Positions 57,564 through 64,000 of a DNA stretch of 64,000 bases are shown one piece after another. This DNA is from an uncultured Pseudomonadota bacterium (GTDB taxonomy: Bacteria > Pseudomonadota > Gammaproteobacteria > Steroidobacterales > Steroidobacteraceae): NCBI GenBank assembly GCA_903862885.1, contig CAIOZU010000035.1, positions 1-64,000 on the forward strand, written 5' to 3'. The translations under genes and the position numbers were made by a program. Each line of letters starts with the position of its first letter. Positions within the stretch are counted from its first letter, which is position 1. Under the pieces are notes generated by a model that did no database searches, had not been told where the DNA came from, and saw nothing but the letters and a program-made list of their open reading frames with translations.

Positions 57564-57694
57564 TCGTGGTTACGAAGTGACCGAACTATACAGAAAAAGG
57601 GGCGGACTGCAACTGCATTTTAACGTGGCGCGCCGCAAGGAACCGGCGAACCGCACCCGACCCCCACGGACGCCGCCGGCTGCCGTCGCCGATC

Positions 57695-57922
57695 TCAGCC
57701 GCACTGCCTCAGGCACATCTCATAGGCGGTGTCACAATCGCGCTGTTTACTGGCGTCTTTGCCGGCATGTTGCGTGCACTTATCCGCCTCCTCATCGCAT
57801 TTTGCAGCACATTTATCGTCGGTATTGGGCTTTGCGTCCACGGCATACGCCGTCAGGGACACACTCAGGCTCAACAGCAGGACGGCCAGTAATCCGGCCA
57901 AACGACTCACAGATAGACGCAT
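57695..57922 (-). CDS. Exported six-cysteine miniprotein
   Basis: A 75-residue protein with a clear signal peptide (LLAVLLLSLSVSLTAYAVDA, cleavage near residue 28) and a mature part of about 45 residues with six Cys. Their spacing is mirror-symmetric: Cx3C-x6-C-x13-C-x6-Cx3C. This pattern suggests a disulfide-stapled helical hairpin in the periplasm, reminiscent of CHCH-type proteins though not the same spacing. AAGGGGG precedes ATG 57922, a good ribosome-binding site. I do not recognise a named family; function unknown. It lies downstream of the acyl-CoA dehydrogenase on the same strand. Confidence 0.75.
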   Translation of the reverse strand: MRLSVSRLAGLLAVLLLSLSVSLTAYAVDAKPNTDDKCAAKCDEEADKCTQHAGKDASKQRDCDTAYEMCLRQCG

Positions 57923-58008
57923 AAAAACCCCCTTTTCCTATGTGCCGCCTCTCGGGGCGATGGTCACACCCCGATCATGAAACGAGCGCCGACCAGATGC
58001 AATGCCCC

Positions 58009-59784
58009 TTAGGCGCTCCACTGTTCCGCGCTGAGCCTCGGCAAAGTGGCCCCACCGGCTCGAATCCCGGCCGCCAGGGCCAGGCGCTTAGGCCACAGGC
58101 GCTCAAAGTAAAACGCACCCGCCGCCAGTTTGGCTTGGTAATAAGGTGCCTCTGACTCACCGGCCGCGAGATGGCGCGCCGCTACCGAGCCCATCCGGAT
58201 CCAACACCAGCCCAACAACAGACAACTGGCGTACTTCAGATAATCAACCGCCACCGCCCCCAATTCCTCCGGATCCTGCCGTACCCGCCCACCGACCAGC
58301 GCCGTCAGTTCCGCCCACTCCGCCAAGGCCTTCGCCAAAGACGCCACCCACGGTTGCACCACAGCCGGTACGTCAGTGGCCACACTGTGTTGAATCGTCT
58401 GAATCATCAACTGAACGGCGGCACCGCCGTTCATCAACACCTTACGACCGAGCAGATCCAGCGCCTGAATACCGTTGGTCCCCTCATAGATCATGGTGAT
58501 ACGCGCATCGCGCACATACTGCTCCACCCCCGTGTCACGAATGAACCCGGACCCGCCATGCACTTGCAAGGCGAGACTCGCGTGTTCAAAGGCTGCATCG
58601 GTGAGCTCCGCTTTTACAATCGGCACCAACAAGGTAGCTAAGAGCGCCGCCCCCTCTCGGGCGGCCGCATCGGTCGACAAGGTAAGCGTGTCCTCTAGCA
58701 GATAGGTGTAGTACACCAACAGACGCTGCGCTTCGGTCTGCGCCTTGATGGTCATCAGCATGCGCCTGACATCCGCATGCACCATGATGGGATCTGCGTT
58801 TTTATCCGGCTGCAACGCGCCCTTTGATGCTCTCCCCTGCAAGCGCTCAAAGGCGTACTGCGTGGCTGCTTGCAGCGCACGCTCGCTGAGCCCTAACCCT
58901 TGCAAGCCCACACCGAGGCGCGCTTGATTCATCATGGTGAACATGCAGGCTAAGCCGCCACCGGGCTTATCGATCAAAAATCCGGTGGCCTGTTCAAACT
59001 GCATCACGCAAGTGGGTGAACCGTGGATACCCATCTTGTGCTCGATCGACCGGCAATGGACGCCGTTCGGTTGGCCATCGAGGCGCTTTGGCACTAAAAA
59101 CAAACTGATGCCCTTCACGCCGGCCGGTGCATCCGGCAGTCGCGCCAACACCAGGTGGATGATGTTCTCAGTGAGGTCGTGCTCGCCCCAACTGATATAG
59201 ATCTTCGTGCCCGTGACCCGAAAGCGGCCATCAGCGGCAGGCTCCGCGCGCGTCTTTAAGATCGCCAGATCCGTACCCGCCTGCGGCTCCGTCAGGCACA
59301 TGGTGCTCGCCCACTCACCAGAGACCAGCTTCGGCAAATACGCGTTCTTTAACTCGTCACTGCCATGGCGCGCCAAGGCAAGCACGGCGCCTTCTGACAA
59401 GCCACTGGCCATACGCCAAGCCATCGCCGCGCTACACAGGAGTTCGCCCACCGGCACGTGGGCCAACGAGGGCAAGGCTTGTCCGCCGTAAGCGGCGGGT
59501 CCACCCATGGTCGGCCAGCCATCGCGACAGTACTGCGTATAGGCGGACTTAAAAGCCGCAGGCACCGTGACCACCCCGTCGACACAGCGCGGCGGCTCGC
59601 GATCCCCTTGCCAGTTGAGGGGCGAGAGCACCGTCTCAGAAAATTTTGCGCTCTCCTCAATGATCTCGTCGATCAAGGCGCGATTGACCTCCGATCGTCC
59701 AAGGTTTGCCAGCACCCGCTCGACCTCTAACACCTCGTGCAGCACAAAGCTCAGTTCACGTCGAGGCGCACGGTATTCATACAT
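58009..59784 (-). CDS. Acyl-CoA dehydrogenase, long DmdC/FadE5-like
   Basis: FAD enzyme of 591 residues. Acyl-CoA dehydrogenase core: MCLTEPQAGTDLAILKTRA, the FAD strand KIYISWGEHDLTENI, RSIEHKMGIHGSPTCVM, NQARLGVGLQGLGLSERA, and catalytic Glu in MIYEGTNGIQALDLLGRK. An N-terminal ACAD-N segment (MYEYRAPRRELSFVLHEVLE) and a C-terminal extra domain of about 120 residues place it in the 590-600-residue class that includes methylmercaptopropionyl-CoA dehydrogenases (DmdC) and long-chain enzymes. Substrate not readable; an AcuI-like reductase lies 2 kb away, but on this basis alone DMSP use is not shown. Confidence 0.9.
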   Translation of the reverse strand: MYEYRAPRRELSFVLHEVLEVERVLANLGRSEVNRALIDEIIEESAKFSETVLSPLNWQGDREPPRCVDGVVTVPAAFKSAYTQYCRDGWPTMGGPAAYGGQALPSLAHVPVGELLCSAAMAWRMASGLSEGAVLALARHGSDELKNAYLPKLVSGEWASTMCLTEPQAGTDLAILKTRAEPAADGRFRVTGTKIYISWGEHDLTENIIHLVLARLPDAPAGVKGISLFLVPKRLDGQPNGVHCRSIEHKMGIHGSPTCVMQFEQATGFLIDKPGGGLACMFTMMNQARLGVGLQGLGLSERALQAATQYAFERLQGRASKGALQPDKNADPIMVHADVRRMLMTIKAQTEAQRLLVYYTYLLEDTLTLSTDAAAREGAALLATLLVPIVKAELTDAAFEHASLALQVHGGSGFIRDTGVEQYVRDARITMIYEGTNGIQALDLLGRKVLMNGGAAVQLMIQTIQHSVATDVPAVVQPWVASLAKALAEWAELTALVGGRVRQDPEELGAVAVDYLKYASCLLLGWCWIRMGSVAARHLAAGESEAPYYQAKLAAGAFYFERLWPKRLALAAGIRAGGATLPRLSAEQWSA

Positions 59785-59925
59785 GACAAAGACTCCAGAG
59801 GGTCGACCGAGACCGCTGATTTAAATCCATCAGATCACTCGTTCAAGCGGGCGTCAATGCGCATTTTCCCGAAATGTGAAGACCACGGATGGGCTGCTAA
59901 GCCCTCACCAATAGCGGCCTACCAC

Positions 59926-60504
59926 TTACCCACGCACCGCCTGACGAGTCACTGAGCCACTGAGCGAGGTATCGCCAATGCTGACAAACAACACCCCTTC
60001 GCTCACCGTGAGATCAAAGCGCATGCGACGGTCGAGGTGCTCTGCAAAAGCGGCAAGGAAGTCTCGATCGATAGCGAAGATCTCGATGTGCTCCAAGCGA
60101 TGGATGGTCGCTTGGCTTAAGCGCGTGAGCCAGGCACCCATCTCTTTATGGGCGTACACGACCACCCGCGGCGTGGCTTTGGCGGCCTGATGGAGCCGGC
60201 TAGGCTCCGGTAGGCCGATCTCGATCCACACACGCGTTAGGCCCGTGAGATCCACCACCCACAGCGCCGGCACATCCGGCACCGATAAGCCCTTCGTAAA
60301 AGCCAATCCTTCGGTGTACTCCAAGCAGTAGGCGAGCACTCGCGTGAGCAGGTATTCCTCGGATTCGGAGGGATGACGGGCGACGCGGAACTCGAGCGCT
60401 TCATAGACGCCTCGATCGGCGTCATTCAGGCTGATCTCAAAGGTATAAACCGTCGCGCCTTGGGCCACAGCACTCTCGATCGGGGGAAGGGGGTGGCGCG
60501 ACAA
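59926..60504 (-). CDS. yaeQ: YaeQ family protein
   Basis: A 192-residue protein of the YaeQ family, whose structure resembles PD-(D/E)XK nucleases; biological role unsettled. Conserved parts: TVYTFEISLNDADRGVYEALEFRVARHPSES, LLTRVLAYCLEYTEGLAFTKGLSVPDVPALWVVDLTG, WIEIGLP, and YAHKEMGAWL. The start at 60504 adds about 15 residues before the family's usual N terminus and is uncertain. Monocistronic in appearance. Confidence 0.87.
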   Translation of the reverse strand: MSRHPLPPIESAVAQGATVYTFEISLNDADRGVYEALEFRVARHPSESEEYLLTRVLAYCLEYTEGLAFTKGLSVPDVPALWVVDLTGLTRVWIEIGLPEPSRLHQAAKATPRVVVYAHKEMGAWLTRLSQATIHRLEHIEIFAIDRDFLAAFAEHLDRRMRFDLTVSEGVLFVSIGDTSLSGSVTRQAVRG

Positions 60505-60536
60505 TACCCGACTCCCCTACGCTTCGCTTCGATTCT

Positions 60537-61643
60537 TTACCTCACCCATTGGCTTCGCTGATAGGTGGCGCGACTGAGCCACTCCGGGTTGATCTCCACC
60601 CCCCAGCCGGGCAGATCAGGCACCGTCACCTGCCCATCGGTCACCGCATAAGGATCCCCCAGGAATAAATCTACCTGCCATGGGTAGTAGTCGGCGCCCT
60701 CAATCGACAGTTCAAGGTACTTGCCCGCATTGGGAATCGCCCGCAACAAGTGCATGGTGCACAGGGTCACCAACGACAAATTAGCGCTGTGCGGTGTGCA
60801 CGGCAGCCCGGCGTCAGCGGCCATGCGGGCAACCTCCAAGGTGCGGCACATGCCGCCCATGTACATCACATCCGGTTGCACAATATCCACCACTCGTTGA
60901 TCGATCATCCGCCGCCACGTCGCCAAGTCCCAATCTTGTTCGCCTCCGGTCACATCCAATGACAGCGCCTCAGTCACCGTCTTAGTCTGCTCGAATTCCC
61001 AGTACGGACATGGCTCCTCAAAGTGGCTGATGCCCGCATCCTGCAACTGTTGGCCGACGGCGATGGCACGATCGGGTGAAAATCCACTGTTGGCATCCAC
61101 AAGCTTCGCCACCCCATCGCCCAAAGCGCGCGACACGGTCGGAATGATCTCCTCGGTGCGTCCCGGCCATTCATCCACATCGCGACCACACTCCGCACCC
61201 ACCCGCCATTTAAAGGCATCGAAGCCATACTGGTCACGAAGCGCAACCAAGCGCGTCGCCTCCGCCTGCGGCGTGATGTCGCGCTTCATGGAAGACGCAT
61301 AGGCGCGCAATCTGCCCGGTCGACCGCCGAGCAAGCTCACGACCGGCTGACCCTCGATGCGCCCGCGAAGATCCCACAGCGCCGTGTCTAAACCGGCCAG
61401 CGCCCGACACCGGTAGCTGCCTGGAAACTTATGCTCGCGCTCTTGGATACGCGCCAACAGCGCAGGGATATTCGATGCATCCGCCCCCAACGCCCAAGGC
61501 GCCACCTGCCGATGAAAAATGGTCGCGGTGATGTCGGCATGGTAAGTCGAGGTCTGACCAAAACCGATATGACCCGTGTCGGTGGTGACCTTTACAAAAC
61601 ACACGAACTCATTGCTATAGGTCTCAAGAACCGCAATCTTCAT
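60537..61643 (-). CDS. Enolase-superfamily (mandelate racemase-like) dehydratase
   Basis: A 368-residue enzyme from ATG 61643 (MKIAVLETYS). The N-terminal capping domain ends near residue 110. The barrel has FKWRVGAE (Lys), LVDANSGFSPDRAI, FEEPCPYWEF and TGGEQDWDL as the three Mg ligands (Asp, Glu, Glu), VVDIVQPDVMYMGGMCRT, and the His general base in TPHSANLSL. This set matches sugar-acid dehydratases of the mandelate-racemase subgroup; substrate unknown. Context with a GntR regulator, an AcuI-like reductase and an MFS anion transporter supports sugar-acid catabolism. It reads on the minus strand, 55 bp after the AcuI-like gene. Confidence 0.85.
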   Translation of the reverse strand: MKIAVLETYSNEFVCFVKVTTDTGHIGFGQTSTYHADITATIFHRQVAPWALGADASNIPALLARIQEREHKFPGSYRCRALAGLDTALWDLRGRIEGQPVVSLLGGRPGRLRAYASSMKRDITPQAEATRLVALRDQYGFDAFKWRVGAECGRDVDEWPGRTEEIIPTVSRALGDGVAKLVDANSGFSPDRAIAVGQQLQDAGISHFEEPCPYWEFEQTKTVTEALSLDVTGGEQDWDLATWRRMIDQRVVDIVQPDVMYMGGMCRTLEVARMAADAGLPCTPHSANLSLVTLCTMHLLRAIPNAGKYLELSIEGADYYPWQVDLFLGDPYAVTDGQVTVPDLPGWGVEINPEWLSRATYQRSQWVR

Positions 61644-61698
61644 AGCCGAGACACACTCCATTCAACGGTCACTGTAGACCAACGCGCAGGCTAACCGC

Positions 61699-62688
61699 TT
61701 AAGCGGCATTCACATCCACGACCACCCGACCGCGCACCTGACCCTTTAAAATGTCTGCCGCCAGCGCAGGCACATCCACCAAGCGCGCAGGCACTACCAT
61801 TGATTCTAAGCGCTCCATCGGCAAGTCTTTTTGTAAGCGAGCCCAAGCGGCCATGCGCTTTGCATACGGACACATGACCGAATCAATGCCCAATAAATTC
61901 ACACCGCGTAGCAAAAATGGAATCACCGAGTGCGTCAGCTGACTGCCACCCGCCAAGCCCACAGCCGCCACGGAGCCTGCGTATTTCATTTGCGTTAATA
62001 CGCGCGCTAAGGTGTTGCCACCCACCGAATCAATACAACCGGCAAAGCGCTCCGCTTCCAAAGGGCGTTTATGTGGATCGGCAAAAGGCGAGCGATCGAT
62101 CACGCTCGTTGCACCGAGCGCCATCAAATAGTCCTGCAGCTCAGCGCGACCGGTGGAGGCCACGACTTGATAACCTAGATGGGATAACAAAGCAGTCGCC
62201 ACCGAACCCACGCCACCACCCGCGCCGGTGACCAACACCTCACCGTGCGACGGCTGCAGCCCTTGCGCCTCTAGGGCAATCACGGCGAGCATCGCGGTTA
62301 AGCCGGCCGTGCCAATCGCCATCGCCTGACGCGAGCTTAATCCTTTCGGTAAAGGCACCAACCAATCGGCTTTCACCGACGCCCGCTGCGCATAACCACC
62401 CCAATGTCGCTCACCAACCTGCCACCCGGTCAGCACCACGGCATCACCCGGCTGGTAGCGGGCATCGCGGCTCGCGGTGACCGTACCCGCGAAGTCGATA
62501 CCCGGCACATGGGGATAGGTCTTCACCAAGCCACCGAGCCCTTGGACCACTAAGCCGTCTTTGTAATTGATGGTGGAGTACTCGACCGCCACCTGCACCT
62601 CACCCGCCGGGAGGGCCGAGTCATCCAGTGAAGTGACCGCGGCGGTGACCGCGCCCGCCTCGTTTGTCAGTTGCAGTGCATTAAACAT
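61699..62688 (-). CDS. acuI: AcuI/YhdH-like NADPH-dependent reductase
   Basis: Medium-chain dehydrogenase of the acryloyl-CoA reductase/quinone-oxidoreductase YhdH family, 329 residues. VEYSTINYKDGLVVQG, VPGIDFAGTV, GTAGLTAMLAVIALE, VTGAGGGVGSVATALLSHLGY and DSVGGNTLARVLTQM are family motifs; zinc ligands are absent, as normal. AcuI detoxifies acryloyl-CoA in propionate and DMSP metabolism. Here it is divergent from a GntR gene and upstream of the enolase-superfamily dehydratase, so it may be a pathway reductase or a general detoxifier. Confidence 0.88.
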   Translation of the reverse strand: MFNALQLTNEAGAVTAAVTSLDDSALPAGEVQVAVEYSTINYKDGLVVQGLGGLVKTYPHVPGIDFAGTVTASRDARYQPGDAVVLTGWQVGERHWGGYAQRASVKADWLVPLPKGLSSRQAMAIGTAGLTAMLAVIALEAQGLQPSHGEVLVTGAGGGVGSVATALLSHLGYQVVASTGRAELQDYLMALGATSVIDRSPFADPHKRPLEAERFAGCIDSVGGNTLARVLTQMKYAGSVAAVGLAGGSQLTHSVIPFLLRGVNLLGIDSVMCPYAKRMAAWARLQKDLPMERLESMVVPARLVDVPALAADILKGQVRGRVVVDVNAA

Positions 62689-62740
62689 CCAAGCTCTCCT
62701 TGAGGGGCGATGACCAGACCGCTACCTTAAGCTATTTCCT

Positions 62741-62755
62741 ATTTGTCTGACAAAT
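62741..62755. promoter_or_regulatory. GntR/FadR-type operator
   Basis: ATTTGTC-T-GACAAAT is a perfect 15-bp dyad of the TTGTC-N-GACAA type bound by FadR-subfamily GntR regulators. It lies between divergent acuI and the regulator gene, 37 bp before the regulator start, so it can control both. Confidence 0.8.
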
Positions 62756-62792
62756 GTTACTTTCAAGGTGCCTTCCCTGCAGCGGTCGCACC

Positions 62793-63578
62793 ATGAGCAT
62801 TCAATATCAAGGCCTAGTCACCCACGGACTCGCCAGTCAGATTGCTGACAAGATCAAGCAAGCGATCTTAGACGGCGCGCTCAAGGTCGATGAACGCCTA
62901 CCCACCGAGGAAGAACTCGCGCAACGCTTTGCGGTCTCCCGGCCCACCATCCGCGAGGCCTTAAAGCGCTTGGCCGCTCAACACCTGATTCGCTCACGAC
63001 GCGGACCCACCGGTGGCACTTTCGTCAATCAACCCACGCAGGCAGAGACGCGCCTGATGATGGCGAATGCGACCGCCTTACTGGTGTCCATGGGCGAACT
63101 CTCCCTCGGAGACATCGCCGAGACGCGTCAGGAAATCGAAAGTCTGTGCTGTCGCTTAGCAGCCACCCGTCGAACCGATGCGCAATTGGCGGTGATGGCG
63201 GAGGAAATCAAACGACAGCGCGATCCGACCCTGTCCGATCAGGATTTTTGCGCATCCGATGTGCGCTTCCATTGCACCTTGATCGCGTCGGCACATAACC
63301 CCGCACTCGAGCTCGCGGCGGCGGGTGTCATTGAGTCACTGCAGCCGGCGGTGAATCTGATGATATTCCGCTTCAGAGATCGCGCCCAAGTCGCCAATCA
63401 ACACGACACCCTCTATCAGGCCTTAGTGGCCCGCGATGCACAGGGCGCTATGAGCGCGTTAACTCACTATATGGATGTATTGACCACGCAATACCAAGCG
63501 GCTCAAGAGGCCAGCGAAACACCGAAAAAGCCGCGCAAAATAAAGCCAGTCACAGCGCAAGCACCCCGCCATGAGTAA
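62793..63578 (+). CDS. FadR-subfamily GntR transcriptional regulator
   Basis: A 261-residue regulator from ATG 62793; an earlier ATG at 62754 lies within the operator and is rejected. The N-terminal winged helix is seen in LASQIADKIKQAILDGALKVDERLPTEEELAQRFAVSRPTIREALKRLA. The C-terminal FCD ligand-binding domain has metal-site residues in IAETRQEIESLCCRLA, DVRFHCTLIASAHN and NQHDTLYQALVARD. It probably represses the divergent dehydratase/reductase genes and the transporter that it overlaps by 8 bp, released by a sugar acid or other carboxylate. Confidence 0.9.
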   Translation: MSIQYQGLVTHGLASQIADKIKQAILDGALKVDERLPTEEELAQRFAVSRPTIREALKRLAAQHLIRSRRGPTGGTFVNQPTQAETRLMMANATALLVSMGELSLGDIAETRQEIESLCCRLAATRRTDAQLAVMAEEIKRQRDPTLSDQDFCASDVRFHCTLIASAHNPALELAAAGVIESLQPAVNLMIFRFRDRAQVANQHDTLYQALVARDAQGAMSALTHYMDVLTTQYQAAQEASETPKKPRKIKPVTAQAPRHE

Positions 63579-64000
63579 TCCCCGAGGCGCTTCGCGATTG
63601 GTTCTGCTGGTGACCTCGGCGGTGTTTATCAACTACATCGATCGGGGTAATTTAGCAACTGCAGCCCCGTTGATTCAAGATGAATTACATCTGCGTGCCA
63701 CGGAATTAGGCATCTTAATGTCGGCGTTTTACTACGGCTACGTGCCTTGTATGCCACTGATGGGATGGCTCGCCGAGCGCTTTGGTACCCACAAAATATT
63801 AGCCGGTGCCGTGGCTGTCTGGTCGCTCGCCACCTTACTCACCGGCTTCGCCGGCAGCTTCATCGCACTACTGGGACTACGCGTCTTATTAGGCATCGGC
63901 GAGAGCGCTGCTTTCCCGTGCGCCTCTAAAGTGATTGCCAACGCCGTGGATGTGACCCGCTTAGGCGTTGCCAACGGCATCATGAGTTTTGGTTATCTCT
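63571..64000 (+). CDS. MFS transporter, anion:cation symporter type (cut by window edge)
   Basis: The first 143 residues of a major-facilitator transporter from ATG 63571, overlapping the GntR gene. FINYIDRGNLATAAPLIQDEL in helix 1, SAFYYGYVPCMPLMGWLAERFG in helix 2 with its loop, and LRVLLGIGESAAFPCASKVI in helix 4 are the pattern of the ACS family (D-galactonate, glucarate, hexuronate transporters). The 3' end lies outside the window. Confidence 0.87.
   Translation, partial: MSNPRGASRLVLLVTSAVFINYIDRGNLATAAPLIQDELHLRATELGILMSAFYYGYVPCMPLMGWLAERFGTHKILAGAVAVWSLATLLTGFAGSFIALLGLRVLLGIGESAAFPCASKVIANAVDVTRLGVANGIMSFGYL

Noticed and set aside
57945-57980. Terminator of the acyl-CoA dehydrogenase gene (TCGGGG/CCCCGA hairpin at 57952-57974)
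   Set aside because: The stem is only 6 bp with an 11-base loop and there is no T run.
58009-62688. A DMSP-degradation locus (DmdC-like plus AcuI-like genes)
   Set aside because: No DmdA, DmdB, DmdD or DMSP lyase is present, and both enzymes belong to broad families with other substrates.
62754-62792. ATG at 62754 as start of the GntR regulator
   Set aside because: It lies inside the perfect operator dyad and adds a non-family N terminus; ATG 62793 fits the family.

Overview
The window is about 58-60% GC by eye and reads as a gammaproteobacterial chromosome, most likely close to the Xanthomonadales/Nevskiales. Four points support this: the ruvCAB-ybgC-tolQRAB-pal-cpoB-queE-queC order; a fused aspartate kinase/diaminopimelate decarboxylase; a TrpR-like regulator heading a compact hisGDCBHAF-hisIE operon; and a SAM-I riboswitch ahead of metX-metB. 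Assignments are by motif recognition from memory; no database search was run.

Layout. 1-2290 is an AT-richer, decaying accessory patch ending at tRNA-Lys. It holds a collagen-galactosyltransferase-like domain and a fucosyltransferase-like domain in one continuous frame broken by a TAA and a TGA, then IS21-like end repeats and a transposase tail. 2454-11165 (minus) is a housekeeping block: preQ0 synthesis, Tol-Pal envelope system, YbgC thioesterase and RuvABC resolvasome. 11300-16922 (minus) is sucA-sucB-lpd (2-oxoglutarate dehydrogenase). 17358-20558 has a Gfa-type enzyme, a Rieske oxygenase and an SDR, with two long empty-looking gaps. tRNA-Arg(CCU), tRNA-Ala(CGC), a MocA-like nucleotidyltransferase and a peroxiredoxin follow.

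22249-27235 (minus) is a TonB-ExbB-ExbD-ExbD energy-transduction cluster followed, behind a terminator, by two paralogous exported TPR proteins. 27526-31404 carries ilvD, an NTF2-like protein and an M17 aminopeptidase. 31472-37386 (plus) is ilvC-leuACDB behind a complete-looking leucine attenuator (leader peptide, antiterminator, terminator). Next are soxBDAG (heterotetrameric sarcosine oxidase) and a membrane acyltransferase.

43624-57230 is amino-acid biosynthesis: metX-metB (minus, SAM-I riboswitch), the divergent his operon (plus, palindromic operator), then asd and the lysC-lysA fusion (minus). The region ends with a small acidic protein, a tiny exported six-cysteine protein, an acyl-CoA dehydrogenase, YaeQ, and an apparent sugar-acid cluster (enolase-superfamily dehydratase, AcuI-like reductase, GntR regulator with a perfect palindrome, and an MFS transporter cut by the window edge).

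The most interesting items are the bacterial collagen-galactosyltransferase-like/fucosyltransferase-like composite, the regulatory RNAs (leu attenuator, SAM-I switch, possible ilvD attenuator), hisF apparently starting at ATT, the duplicated TPR partners of the TonB system, and the six-cysteine protein with mirror-symmetric cysteine spacing. I saw no CRISPR array, prophage or obvious defence system.
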